This document shows, piece by piece, positions 10,077 to 19,985 of a stretch of 64,000 nucleotides of DNA. Each line of letters opens with the position of its first letter. Position 1 is the stretch's first letter. This DNA is from Paralteromonas sediminis (GTDB lineage: Bacteria > Pseudomonadota > Gammaproteobacteria > Enterobacterales > Alteromonadaceae): positions 26,847 to 90,846 of the forward strand of contig NZ_RPOK01000001.1 of NCBI RefSeq assembly GCF_003820355.1, in the 5' to 3' direction. The position numbers were made by a program, and so were the translations under genes. The notes below the pieces were generated by a model, which made no database searches, was not told where the DNA came from, and worked only from the letters and a program-made list of their open reading frames with translations.

Positions 10077-11408
10077 TTATTCACTGATGTTTGCGCGGTC
10101 GTTTAGCTTTTGATTCATAGCAATCATGATGCGCTTAGATGCATTGAGTTTCTTCAGGCTTGCCGCTGCAATCGCTTCAAAACTTTCTCTTTCTTCGTTG
10201 GCTATCGGCATAGCCTTGGGGAGTGACACCGTTCTTGGGTTGCGGTGCACGCCATCAACCAAGAATTCATAATGCAGATGCGCACCTGTGACTCTGCCAG
10301 TGGCACCCAGATAGCCTATTGTTTGGCCCTGTTTAACAATTTCACCCTTTTTAACGGCTCTACTTTTAAAGTGAAGGTACTTTGTAGTGTACTTTTCACC
10401 GTGCTGAATAAATACATGGTGGCCATTGAGTTTGTCGTAGCTTGATTTAATGACCTTTCCGTCACCGGCAGCCATAACTGGGGTGCCCACTCTGGCAACG
10501 TAATCGACGCCCCTGTGTGCTTTCCATCTCTTCAGCACTGGGTGAAAGCGCCTAGGGTTAAAGTTTGAACTTACGTATTTGAAATTGATTGGCGCGCGCA
10601 AAAAGCTCTTACGCATGCTTCTGCCTTCCGGCGTGTAATAATTACCATCAGAATGAAGAATAGCCTGGAACTGCTCTCCCTGATTAACGAATTCGGCTGC
10701 GATAATATCACCGTGCCCAATGAATTCCCCGTCTAAGTATTTTTCTTCAAATACCACATTGAATGTATCGCCTTCACGAATTTCCATTGCAAAGTCGATA
10801 TCCCAGCCAAATATGCTTGCAAGACGCATAATTTGATTATCTGACAAACCTGCTCTAGATGCTGCATTCCAAAAATTGCTGGTAATTTCCCCTTGTGCAA
10901 AATGTGCACGCACTTCGACTGGCTGTTCTTCCACGCGCGATGTGAGCTCACCGTCCTCGGAGGCTTCAATAATCAGTGTTTTTGTCGCTGAAAGTGCGTA
11001 TTGAAGCGCGGCAAATCCGCCTTCTTCATTACTGCGATAGCGAAGTTCATCGCCGGGCAGCAAAGTAACCAGGGTTTTTGCCGGTTCTCCTGCGCGGCTT
11101 ACTCTGTGTGTATCTCTGGGCGAAAAACCAATACGTTGGAAAATCTTAGCGAGTGTGTCTCCGCGTTTAACCGTCACACTTTCCCAAGACTCTTCGAGCA
11201 ATGCAGCAGGGACAACGTTTTCAACAGCTGAATAAGATAAAGCCAGTGGGTAGCGTTGCCCTACTTCCAAAATCGTTGACTCTGTGTGTCTGCTGGCTGT
11301 GGCAGGATCGCTGGGGAGTAACAATAAAAAACACATAAAACCCGTCACCATGGTAATACTAATCTGGTGGGCCTTGGGTAGGGAAGAAAACAACTTAACT
11401 GGACGCAT
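10077..11408 (-). CDS. M23-family peptidoglycan endopeptidase (MepM-like)
   Basis: A 443-residue envelope protein. An N-terminal hydrophobic segment (about residues 16-38) acts as signal or anchor. A LysM-like/OapA-type region follows (about 75-125, VKRGDTLAKIF), then a spacer and the M23 metallopeptidase domain (about 290-395). The zinc ligands are visible in HRGVDYVARVGTPV (His and Asp) and in GAHLHYEF (HxH). It should cleave cross-links in peptidoglycan in the periplasm to allow wall growth, as E. coli MepM does. It is divergent from tyrS, with about 150 bp between starts, and is the first gene of the run mepM-lrp-polB. Confidence 0.9.
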   Translation of the reverse strand: MRPVKLFSSLPKAHQISITMVTGFMCFLLLLPSDPATASRHTESTILEVGQRYPLALSYSAVENVVPAALLEESWESVTVKRGDTLAKIFQRIGFSPRDTHRVSRAGEPAKTLVTLLPGDELRYRSNEEGGFAALQYALSATKTLIIEASEDGELTSRVEEQPVEVRAHFAQGEITSNFWNAASRAGLSDNQIMRLASIFGWDIDFAMEIREGDTFNVVFEEKYLDGEFIGHGDIIAAEFVNQGEQFQAILHSDGNYYTPEGRSMRKSFLRAPINFKYVSSNFNPRRFHPVLKRWKAHRGVDYVARVGTPVMAAGDGKVIKSSYDKLNGHHVFIQHGEKYTTKYLHFKSRAVKKGEIVKQGQTIGYLGATGRVTGAHLHYEFLVDGVHRNPRTVSLPKAMPIANEERESFEAIAAASLKKLNASKRIMIAMNQKLNDRANISE

Positions 11409-11561
11409 AACTCACTCTTTTTACAAGACCTGTTGAGAATACTGGTTTTAGCGGTGCAATTTCAAGTTAAACCTAGTCGCAAAAGGGCATTTTACGTAGC
11501 ATTTTTAGGCATATCGTATAAAATGCTCGACCCACTTTGAATAACGATAAACGAGTATGCC

Positions 11562-12764
11562 ATGACCGACTGGATGACCGCGTTAGCAGAAATAAAACGT
11601 GGTACTGATGAAATACTTCCAGAACAAGAGCTGGTTGAGAAACTTAAAACAGGCAAACCCCTTACGATCAAAGCCGGGTTTGATCCCACTGCACCTGATT
11701 TGCATTTAGGACACACGGTTCTAATTAACAAGCTGAGAACTTTTCAGCAATTAGGCCACAATGTTGTTTTCCTCATCGGTGATTTCACCGGTATGATAGG
11801 CGACCCCACCGGGAAAAATGTTACCCGCAAGCCGCTTACTCGCGACGATGTAATGCGCAATGCAAAAACCTATCAGGAGCAGGTATTCAAAATTCTCGAT
11901 CCAGAGAAGACGGCGATACGGTTCAATTCTGAATGGATGGAGAAACTGGGCGCAAGCGGCATGATTAAATTGGCGGCCAGCCAAACAGTTGCCCGTATGT
12001 TAGAACGTGATGACTTTAAGAAGCGCTATGCTAACGAGCAGCCTATCGCTATTCATGAGTTCCTGTATCCGTTGGCTCAAGGGTGGGACTCTGTTGCTCT
12101 AGAGGCCGACGTGGAGCTTGGAGGAACGGATCAGCGGTTTAATTTGCTGATGGGAAGAGAGCTCCAGAAAAGTCAGGGGCAAGCCCAGCAGGCTATCTTG
12201 ATGATGCCTCTATTAGAAGGCTTGGACGGCGTACAAAAAATGTCAAAATCGCTGAACAATTACATTGGTATCACAGATGCACCCAATGACATGTTTGGCA
12301 AAATAATGTCTATCTCTGACGACTTAATGTGGCGATACTATGACCTGCTCAGTTTTAAACCCTTGGAAGAGATTGCAAAGCTCAAAGACAGCGTTGCGGC
12401 GGGTGCTAATCCAAGAGACGTTAAAATTGAACTAGCCAAGGAAATTATTGCGCGATTCCACTCTGAGGAAGCAGCTGAAGCAGCTTATCAGGATTTTGTG
12501 CAGCGCTTTCAGAAAAATGCTATTCCAGATGATATGCCTGAAGTGTCTATTTCGTTCAATGAGGAAGGTATTGGCATTGCAAGCTTACTGAAAGAAGCCG
12601 AGCTAGTGGCTTCAACATCAGACGCTATGCGCATGATTAAGCAGGGAGCAGTGAAAATAGACGGCGGAAAAGTCGATGACACCCGGCTAAAGTTGAATGA
12701 AGAAGGAACACACGTTTATCAGGTGGGCAAACGCAAATTTGCCCGTGTAACCCTGAAAAAATAA
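11562..12764 (+). CDS. tyrS: Tyrosyl-tRNA synthetase
   Basis: A 400-residue class I synthetase that charges tRNA-Tyr with tyrosine. The HIGH motif appears as HLGH at residues 48-51, followed by the family signature [13 protein letters not shown], and KMSKS occurs near residue 228. A C-terminal S4 RNA-binding domain spans about 335-400. The length and the GMIGDPTGK signature suggest the shorter TyrRS subtype rather than the 424-residue E. coli type. TATAAA at 11517-11522 is a possible -10 element but lacks a clear -35. Transcription should end at the hairpin at 12779. Confidence 0.96.
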   Translation: MTDWMTALAEIKRGTDEILPEQELVEKLKTGKPLTIKAGFDPTAPDLHLGHTVLINKLRTFQQLGHNVVFLIGDFTGMIGDPTGKNVTRKPLTRDDVMRNAKTYQEQVFKILDPEKTAIRFNSEWMEKLGASGMIKLAASQTVARMLERDDFKKRYANEQPIAIHEFLYPLAQGWDSVALEADVELGGTDQRFNLLMGRELQKSQGQAQQAILMMPLLEGLDGVQKMSKSLNNYIGITDAPNDMFGKIMSISDDLMWRYYDLLSFKPLEEIAKLKDSVAAGANPRDVKIELAKEIIARFHSEEAAEAAYQDFVQRFQKNAIPDDMPEVSISFNEEGIGIASLLKEAELVASTSDAMRMIKQGAVKIDGGKVDDTRLKLNEEGTHVYQVGKRKFARVTLKK

Positions 12765-12778
12765 GAAGGTACAAGTTT

Positions 12779-12799
12779 CGCCGTGACGATGTCACGGCG
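12779..12799. terminator. Terminator-like hairpin shared by convergent tyrS and rhodanese genes
   Basis: A perfect 9-bp stem (12779-12787 with 12791-12799, loop GAT) lies between tyrS and the convergent rhodanese gene and overlaps the latter's stop codon. Short T runs flank both sides (GTTTCG after it on the plus strand, AAACT beyond it on the minus strand). It may act in both directions, although the U tracts are weak. Confidence 0.65.
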
Positions 12800-13175
12800 T
12801 TTCGATTGGCAATTCAGCGGCAAACCAAGCCTTCATGTCACCTTCCATATGCGTCAGGTTAGACATGCCCGCATCCTTTAACTTTTCGATAGCATAGCCC
12901 GCTCTTTTGCCGCTTCGGCAAAAGAGTATTAACCCTTCTTTTTCCAAAGGGCTCAAGGTGGCCAAATGCGCCTCAATGTCTTTGTGAGGAATATTGATCG
13001 CACCAGGGATGTGACCTGCAGCAAACTCCTCAGGTGTACGAACGTCTACCAGAGTGCCTTTAATGCCCTGTTCACTTATCAGTGCCTGATGTACCTCTTG
13101 CACAGAAATGGTTTGGGTTTCTGCCCATAACTGCATAGGCAGACTTAGCAATAAAACGAGAAAGAATTTTTTCAT
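12792..13175 (-). CDS. Periplasmic single-domain rhodanese-like protein
   Basis: A 127-residue protein with a cleavable-type signal peptide (MKKFFLVLLLSLPMQLWAET, cleavage probably after WA-E) and one rhodanese domain. Signatures are LVDVRTPEEFAAGHIPGAINIP and the active-site loop LFCRSGKRAGYA with the catalytic cysteine. It probably handles sulfane sulfur or acts as a thiol carrier in the periplasm; the true substrate is not known for this group. It lies 19 bp downstream of ahcY on the same strand and is likely co-transcribed with it. A functional link through sulfur amino-acid metabolism is inference only. Confidence 0.88.
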   Translation of the reverse strand: MKKFFLVLLLSLPMQLWAETQTISVQEVHQALISEQGIKGTLVDVRTPEEFAAGHIPGAINIPHKDIEAHLATLSPLEKEGLILFCRSGKRAGYAIEKLKDAGMSNLTHMEGDMKAWFAAELPIETP

Positions 13176-13194
13176 TATGCTGTATCCAAATTAA

Positions 13195-14598
13195 TTAATA
13201 CTTGTATTCGTCGGCCTTGAATGGACCATCTACAGATACGTGAATATAGTCGGCCTGTTGCTGAGTGAGCTTGGTGATAACGCCACCGAAACCTTCAACC
13301 ATGTACCGAGCTACTTCTTCATCAAGTTGTTTGGGCAATACTTCCACTCGTAAGGCCGTTTGTTTGTCCGCATCAGACAGATCGGCAAACTTCTCTTTAA
13401 ATAAGTGAATTTGTGCCAGAACCTGATTGGCAAAAGAACCGTCCATAATGCGCGAAGGGTGGCCAGTTGCATTGCCAAGGTTTACTAAGCGGCCTTCCGA
13501 CAATAGGATAAGATGGTCTGTTTCATCTTCGCTTCTATAGACTTTATGTACCTGAGCTTTGATTTCCTCCCAGCGCCAGTTTTTACGCATATAAGCAGTA
13601 TCAATTTCGTTGTCAAAGTGACCGATATTACACACCACAGCACCAGGTTTGATAGCTTGCAGCATCGCACTGTTACAGACATCATAATTACCTGTTGTGG
13701 TAACTAATAAATCAGTGTTTTGTAACAAAGTTGCATCAACATCTTCGATTTTGCCGGTATTTACGCCATTTTTGAAAGGCGACACGACTTCAAATCCATC
13801 CATGCAAGCCTGCATCGCACAGATAGGATCCACTTCAGTCACCTTAACGATCATCCCTTCCTGACGCAGCGATTGTGCTGAGCCTTTACCCACGTCGCCG
13901 TACCCTATTACAAGGGCTTTTTTACCCATCAACAAGTGGTCAGTGGCGCGCTTAATTGCATCACTTAGGCTGTGTCTACATCCATACTTATTGTCATTCT
14001 TCGACTTTGTAACTGAGTCGTTCACATTGATAGCCGGTACTTTGAGCTCGCCCGCTTTCAGCATTTCATACAGACGGTGTACGCCTGTCGTAGTTTCTTC
14101 TGTAATACCATGAACAGCCTCTAGTACTTGGGGGTACTTATCGTGCAGCATAGCGGTCAGATCGCCACCGTCGTCCAGGACCATATTCGCTTCCCAAGGC
14201 TGACCGTCTTTTAAAATAGTTTGTTCCAGGCACCATTCATATTCTTCTTCGGTTTCACCCTTCCAGGCATAAACAGGCACGCCTGCGGCTACCATCGCCG
14301 CAGCAGCATGATCTTGCGTAGAAAAAATGTTGCATGATGACCACCGCACTTCTGCGCCAAGTTCCACCAGTGTTTCTATCAGTACACCGGTTTGGATTGT
14401 CATGTGAATACAACCCAATATTTTTGCACCCGCCAAGGGCTGCTCGTCTTTGTATTTTGCTCTGATAGCCATTAGCGCAGGCATTTCACTTTCTGCAATG
14501 GTCAGTTCTTTGCGTCCATAATCCGCTAATGCGATATCTGCAACCTTGTAGTCGCCGGTGGATAGTACGGAGTTGGTTACTGTGTCGTTTTTTGCCAT
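13195..14598 (-). CDS. ahcY: Adenosylhomocysteinase (S-adenosylhomocysteine hydrolase)
   Basis: A 467-residue enzyme that splits S-adenosylhomocysteine (SAH) into adenosine and homocysteine, removing the inhibitory product of methylation. Family hallmarks are the NAD-binding stretch [16 protein letters not shown], the region [21 protein letters not shown] with catalytic Lys and Asp, and a C-terminal tail ending EYKY that resembles the NAD-contacting tail of the family. The rhodanese gene follows at 19 bp. The 153-bp upstream region shows no sequence I recognise as an SAH riboswitch. A second SAH-consuming enzyme, MtnN, is encoded about 2 kb upstream on the same strand. Confidence 0.97.
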   Translation of the reverse strand: MAKNDTVTNSVLSTGDYKVADIALADYGRKELTIAESEMPALMAIRAKYKDEQPLAGAKILGCIHMTIQTGVLIETLVELGAEVRWSSCNIFSTQDHAAAAMVAAGVPVYAWKGETEEEYEWCLEQTILKDGQPWEANMVLDDGGDLTAMLHDKYPQVLEAVHGITEETTTGVHRLYEMLKAGELKVPAINVNDSVTKSKNDNKYGCRHSLSDAIKRATDHLLMGKKALVIGYGDVGKGSAQSLRQEGMIVKVTEVDPICAMQACMDGFEVVSPFKNGVNTGKIEDVDATLLQNTDLLVTTTGNYDVCNSAMLQAIKPGAVVCNIGHFDNEIDTAYMRKNWRWEEIKAQVHKVYRSEDETDHLILLSEGRLVNLGNATGHPSRIMDGSFANQVLAQIHLFKEKFADLSDADKQTALRVEVLPKQLDEEVARYMVEGFGGVITKLTQQQADYIHVSVDGPFKADEYKY

Positions 14599-14751
14599 TT
14601 TCGTGTTCCTGCTTATATGACTAATTATGTTGGTGACTCTTGTACGGCAAACCTATAAGAGGCGGTTCATCTTGTCCAGCAGACTTTTTGATTATCGTGC
14701 CTTTGTACATACTATCTGTTTACTTATATATCGGTAGGAAGAGATGCAATC

Positions 14752-15567
14752 TTAATGTGTCTTGTCTTCATCATTATTGATAGAGGTACATAGACGCGTT
14801 AGTTCTGGTGCGAGTCGCAGCGTGTAACGGCTCATTATATCGGGGTTGGTTCGAATGTAACGGGCGTTGAGAAAGGCATGGTGTTTCTCCCAATATTGAC
14901 GAACTTCTTCAATAGGTTTGTCAGAAATACTTAGGATAATTTCAGGCTGTTTAAGGAGCACTTGTTGTGCACTGACTGTGGGATAGTCCACTGGGCTATC
15001 TGAGAAAATCGTTTCTGCGCCACACACTTTGAGCAACTGATTGCCCCACGCCTCTTTTCCTATTGTCATGATGGGGTTATGCCATGAGTAATAGAAAATG
15101 GGAATTTTCTGTTGTTTGGCATATTTCAGGCGCAGTGTATTAAGCGTCTTGCTGAATGGCTCAACAAGTTTTTGAGCCTGATGAGATTTGTTTAATAATG
15201 TACCCAATTCAAGTAACTCAGTGACAATGTCTTCGGGTACCTGTGGTCGAGACAAAAACACGTTTATACCCAGCGATTTAATTCTGGCAATGTCCTGAGG
15301 CTTGTTACCGCCTTCCCAGGCCAGAACAAGATCGGGTTTTAAGTGTAAAAGGGCCGCTATGTTGACACCCTGATAATCTGCAATGATGGGTTTTGACAAT
15401 GCTGACTCAGGGTAGTCTGAATAGGCACTGACACCGACAAGGTTATCCTCTTCCTGAAGAGAGTAAACCCACTCTGTAAGGTGTGGTGCCAAAGTAACGA
15501 TGCGTAATTCGCCAGCATTCAATGTACTGGTAGTCAGTAATGCCAAAAACGCGACTGCTATTCGCAA
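14752..15567 (-). CDS. btuF: Periplasmic cobalamin/corrinoid-binding protein (BtuF-like)
   Basis: A 271-residue class III ABC-transporter substrate-binding protein with signal peptide (residues 1-18, ending LNAG) and the BtuF/FecB fold. Typical motifs are RIVTLAPHLTEWVYSL near the N-terminus and KPDLVLAWEGGN around residue 80. It should capture vitamin B12 or cobinamide for a BtuCD permease, which is not encoded here. It follows the CobD/CbiB gene by 11 bp, which strengthens the corrinoid assignment over an iron-siderophore binder. It is the last gene of mtnN-cobD-btuF. Confidence 0.82.
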   Translation of the reverse strand: MRIAVAFLALLTTSTLNAGELRIVTLAPHLTEWVYSLQEEDNLVGVSAYSDYPESALSKPIIADYQGVNIAALLHLKPDLVLAWEGGNKPQDIARIKSLGINVFLSRPQVPEDIVTELLELGTLLNKSHQAQKLVEPFSKTLNTLRLKYAKQQKIPIFYYSWHNPIMTIGKEAWGNQLLKVCGAETIFSDSPVDYPTVSAQQVLLKQPEIILSISDKPIEEVRQYWEKHHAFLNARYIRTNPDIMSRYTLRLAPELTRLCTSINNDEDKTH

Positions 15568-15578
15568 ACAAAAGCTCC

Positions 15579-16565
15579 TTATTTTGTCAGATATAAAGAA
15601 AACGCTATCAATACTATCAGTAAACAGCTCATGACAAGGGAAAGTAATTCAATGATAGTCTCTGTCGCTTTCATGTCGCTCAGTCGAACCTGAAAGGGCA
15701 TACCCAATCGGGGAAGATTGACCTTTATTTTCTGGTAATACATGGGGCCCGATAAGGCTATGGCAAGCTTGCAGGAAAAAGTGCGAATAATCAGTGGTGC
15801 TAAGTGCCAGAAGCCAATCTTTGGTGGTGAAACGCGCACTGGCTCTCGACCTTTTTGATGGTTGAGCTTTGGCCATATCACAAGCTTTAATAGTAATGTC
15901 ATGATCGCGCAGGGCAGCCATTGACAAAGGCGGCAAAAAAAGGTGACCGGGACCACAAAGAAGTCACTGCCCGCCTGGGGACGTTTCCATTGCCAGCGGC
16001 ACTCTAATGCGCATCGATAAGTCATAGCCAAAACAATGCCGCCAACCATAAAAAGAAAAATAACCGTGACGTACTGATAAAAAAAGCGCAGTAAAAGCGA
16101 TTCCATTGCGGCTTTACCCACGCCAATATCTGAGAGCGATGATGTGTCGCGTTTCACGGTTTGACTCAGCCATTCTCTCGCCAGTGTTTTTTGTTTTTTT
16201 GCGAGCGCTGTGATTACGCGGGTATACACCTTTCTGACTTGGGCGAAGCCAAGCGTCAAATAAAGCAAAAGGCCCTCAAAGAAGCTTTTGTAGGCCGCGA
16301 ATTCAAGTAGTAAGGCCATCAATATAAGCAAAGGACCAAACAGTACTAAATAAGCCAAAGTGCCTGAAATGACGTGTTGTTGAGCAACAGCGTCAACGGG
16401 TGTCTGCACTTTTATCGCCATGCGTCTGGCAAGTAGCTGTACCAATGTTAGCGGATGCCACTTTGCGGGCCAGCACCACAAACGGTCTGCTGCGATAGCT
16501 ACCAGGGCGAGGGTTGCAGAAGTCAGTGCCCCCCCTTGTGCAAACTGTGTAAGGAAGTTGTCCAA
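15579..16565 (-). CDS. CobD/CbiB-family adenosylcobinamide-phosphate synthase-like membrane protein
   Basis: A 328-residue polytopic membrane protein of the CobD/CbiB family, which attaches the aminopropanol arm to cobyric acid in B12 synthesis. The N-terminal family motif is visible as ADRLWCWPAKWHPL. Hydrophobic segments lie near residues 70-110, 165-185, 215-235 and 305-326. No other cobalamin synthesis gene is present, so a full pathway is not implied. With BtuF beside it, corrinoid salvage is plausible. The protein is divergent in its middle, so activity is not certain. It begins 4 bp after mtnN. Confidence 0.75.
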   Translation of the reverse strand: MDNFLTQFAQGGALTSATLALVAIAADRLWCWPAKWHPLTLVQLLARRMAIKVQTPVDAVAQQHVISGTLAYLVLFGPLLILMALLLEFAAYKSFFEGLLLYLTLGFAQVRKVYTRVITALAKKQKTLAREWLSQTVKRDTSSLSDIGVGKAAMESLLLRFFYQYVTVIFLFMVGGIVLAMTYRCALECRWQWKRPQAGSDFFVVPVTFFCRLCQWLPCAIMTLLLKLVIWPKLNHQKGREPVRVSPPKIGFWHLAPLIIRTFSCKLAIALSGPMYYQKIKVNLPRLGMPFQVRLSDMKATETIIELLSLVMSCLLIVLIAFSLYLTK

Positions 16566-16569
16566 ACGC

Positions 16570-17277
16570 CTATAAATCTTTTTCTGATAAACTCTTTACC
16601 ATACCCATGACAAGCTCTGCCGAATGCTTAGCGGCTGTTTCAAGGTATGATTTGAACGACACTGTCGAGGTGACGCCTGCGATATCAGAGAGCGAACGAA
16701 TAACCAAAAAAGGTGTGTCCAGCATAAAACAAGTTTGGCCAATGGCTGCACCTTCCATTTCTACAGCTGCCATAGCCGGAATAAGGTTGCGCAGCCTTTC
16801 TGCGGCTTCATCACAACCAATAAACTGATCACCCGTACAGATTAGCCCGCGCTTGGACGTGACATGTAATACGTCTTCGGCGGCTTCTTCGGCTGCAATG
16901 ATAAGTCGTTCATCACAAGGATAAATGTCAGGCATTCCATAGACCTGCCCCAAGGCATAACCAAAGTGAGTGACATCTACGTCATGGTGTTGTACACCGC
17001 TGCCGATGACCAAGTCGCCAATTTGTAAGCTGGTATCAAAGCCGCCTGCAGAGCCCGTATTAACTACAAAATCAGGTGCAAATCTGTCAATCAATACTGT
17101 AGTGGCTACGGATGCGGCTACTTTTCCAATACCACATTTTACCACCACCACTTCAACGCCATGTAGTGTGCCTGCGTAGAACGCCAAGTGCGCATATTCG
17201 GAGACGGTTACGTTTTCAAGTGATTGTTTAAGCAAAGACACTTCCTGGTCCATTGCACCTAAAATGCCAATTTTCAC
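16570..17277 (-). CDS. mtnN: 5'-methylthioadenosine/S-adenosylhomocysteine nucleosidase
   Basis: A 235-residue purine-nucleoside-phosphorylase-superfamily enzyme that removes adenine from methylthioadenosine, SAH and 5'-deoxyadenosine. It starts MKIGILGAMDQEV with the catalytic glutamate, has VNTGSAGGFD in the substrate pocket, MEGAAIGQ contacting the ribose, and RSLSDIAG with the catalytic aspartate. It leads the operon mtnN-cobD-btuF. The coexistence with ahcY means the cell has two routes for SAH. The spermidine route in this window releases no methylthioadenosine, so other radical-SAM or SAM reactions are the likelier source of substrate. Confidence 0.96.
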   Translation of the reverse strand: MKIGILGAMDQEVSLLKQSLENVTVSEYAHLAFYAGTLHGVEVVVVKCGIGKVAASVATTVLIDRFAPDFVVNTGSAGGFDTSLQIGDLVIGSGVQHHDVDVTHFGYALGQVYGMPDIYPCDERLIIAAEEAAEDVLHVTSKRGLICTGDQFIGCDEAAERLRNLIPAMAAVEMEGAAIGQTCFMLDTPFLVIRSLSDIAGVTSTVSFKSYLETAAKHSAELVMGMVKSLSEKDL

Positions 17278-17356
17278 AATTCTTTCTCCAAATAGGGCGC
17301 GAGTGGGAGCGCATTCTACAAGTATTGGTTAAAGTTTAAAACACATTGGGGAATAA

Positions 17357-17382
17357 ACAAAAAAGCCCCTCAGTAGAGGGGC
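17357..17382 (-). terminator. Rho-independent terminator for the DUF2726 gene
   Basis: A 7-bp GC-rich stem (17365-17371 with 17376-17382, loop of 4) is followed on the minus strand by a run of six T residues. It lies just after the stop of the DUF2726 gene and before mtnN, which must therefore have its own promoter in about 80 bp. Confidence 0.85.
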
Positions 17383-17409
17383 AAACCATTTAATCAATGG
17401 CTGGGGATG

Positions 17410-17991
17410 TCAAGCCGCAACGCGACTGGAACGTAAAGGGCGTGTTGGCTTATTCGGCCTTTCGGGGTTTAGCCTGGACTCGGTGAGTTTTTGCTGACGT
17501 CTGCGCATCGGTATTAACTTGGTTTCGATACACTCGCGGATTTCCTCCACCGAGTAGCCTGACTTAACCTTAATCCGTGCATGGGGGATATTGGCCCCAT
17601 CAAGGGCGTTAGAGACAAAGAGGTCTTTTTGTACCTTGTAGCCGTCTGCACCTTGTTTGTGTACTAGGTCAATTGCCAGCACGGGTTGCATATCGCTTTT
17701 ATTACACAGCACAAAATCGATGCTTTTTGCAGATGCTCTGCTAAGGGCAGTTGACGCTTGCTTCTTCTTTGTACTTGCAGATACGGTGACAATGTCACTC
17801 AGTTTTACTCTGCACATGATACGAAACTCGTTATTTACTGCCTGCTCCAGCAGCTGCAAGAAAGTGTGTTCAACAGGAGTAAACAACTGACCTTTTCGCC
17901 TAAATGGATAATGGGTATTTTGCACTGACAATGCCATTGCACCGGCCGATACGACAATCAGTATCATCATTAAAATAATAGCTAATTCCAT
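17410..17991 (-). CDS. DUF2726 protein with N-terminal membrane anchor
   Basis: A 193-residue protein starting with one hydrophobic helix (residues 2-22). A DUF2726 domain follows (about 40-165), recognisable by FTPVEHTFLQLLEQAV, KSIDFVLCNKSDMQPVLAIDLV and KDLFVSNALDGANIPHARI. This fold resembles restriction-endonuclease-like or topoisomerase-associated domains, but no biochemical role is established. The C-terminal 25 residues are basic and proline/arginine rich. It is followed by a good terminator and appears to be a single-gene unit. Confidence 0.8.
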   Translation of the reverse strand: MELAIILMMILIVVSAGAMALSVQNTHYPFRRKGQLFTPVEHTFLQLLEQAVNNEFRIMCRVKLSDIVTVSASTKKKQASTALSRASAKSIDFVLCNKSDMQPVLAIDLVHKQGADGYKVQKDLFVSNALDGANIPHARIKVKSGYSVEEIRECIETKLIPMRRRQQKLTESRLNPERPNKPTRPLRSSRVAA

Positions 17992-18098
17992 TCAAATAAC
18001 CTCACTGCAAACTTACACGTGAAGTGTCAAGTCAATGACACAACAAACTGCTCTGTAGAAACTAGAGCAATTGCAATGCCAACTCGTGAGGTGTCGAA

Positions 18099-18464
18099 TT
18101 AATTTGTGGAAATTACCAGAATGTCAATTTGAGTTCCCTTGCCATCGGGCGATATGACAATGCGTTTGCTGTCCTGATTATTACTGATAAGGGTACGTTC
18201 ACCGACCACAGAACGCACTTCAAATCCGTCTGCTTGCGTGTAATAGGTCACGACCTGGTTGGGAGAAAGCTTAAGGTGATAAACTAACGTTGCAGGTAAA
18301 CCTTCGTCAAAAATTTGACAAAGTTTAGCGTCCTGATGGAGCGCAATTGAATGGAAATTCTCCGGACAGTTAGCAACGTCTGGCGAACCGGCATAGTTGT
18401 CGCTGATCGCCTGTAGAGGTAGCAAGCTTAAAGCCGCCATTACTAAACTTGAACGTTTCATCAC
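18099..18464 (-). CDS. Small secreted protein of unknown function
   Basis: A 121-residue protein with a signal peptide (about residues 1-21, ending LQAIS-D) and a compact domain with two cysteines (near 33 and 48) that could form a disulfide. I do not recognise the family. It lies between gltD and the DUF2726 gene on the same strand, with more than 80 bp of non-coding sequence on each side, so it is probably transcribed separately. The signal sequence and the clean reading frame argue that it is real. Periplasmic location is the only inference I would make. Confidence 0.65.
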   Translation of the reverse strand: MMKRSSLVMAALSLLPLQAISDNYAGSPDVANCPENFHSIALHQDAKLCQIFDEGLPATLVYHLKLSPNQVVTYYTQADGFEVRSVVGERTLISNNQDSKRIVISPDGKGTQIDILVISTN

Positions 18465-18516
18465 GCTTGGATTATCTCAGGTTCCCTAAACTGAAATTCA
18501 GTATATGCTGAGTTAA

Positions 18517-18543
18517 GCACCACTGCAAACCGTGCAGTGGTGC
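18517..18543 (-). terminator. Terminator-like hairpin after gltD
   Basis: A perfect 10-bp stem (18517-18526 with 18534-18543, loop of 7) begins just past the gltD stop codon. The minus-strand sequence after it is TTAACT rather than a long U tract, so termination may be weak or factor-assisted. Confidence 0.6.
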
Positions 18544-18549
18544 CTAAAC

Positions 18550-19965
<1,416 letters not shown>

Positions 19966-19985
19966 TTATACTTCACCTTATCCGA

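Noticed and set aside
14599-14751. S-adenosylhomocysteine riboswitch ahead of ahcY
   Set aside because: I looked for the conserved GAGGAGCG core of this riboswitch and did not find it. A covariance-model search with the SAH riboswitch family would settle it.
17278-17409. Cobalamin riboswitch ahead of mtnN-cobD-btuF
   Set aside because: The space between the DUF2726 terminator and mtnN is only about 80 bp and lacks a B12-box-like sequence, too short for the usual structure of around 200 bases.
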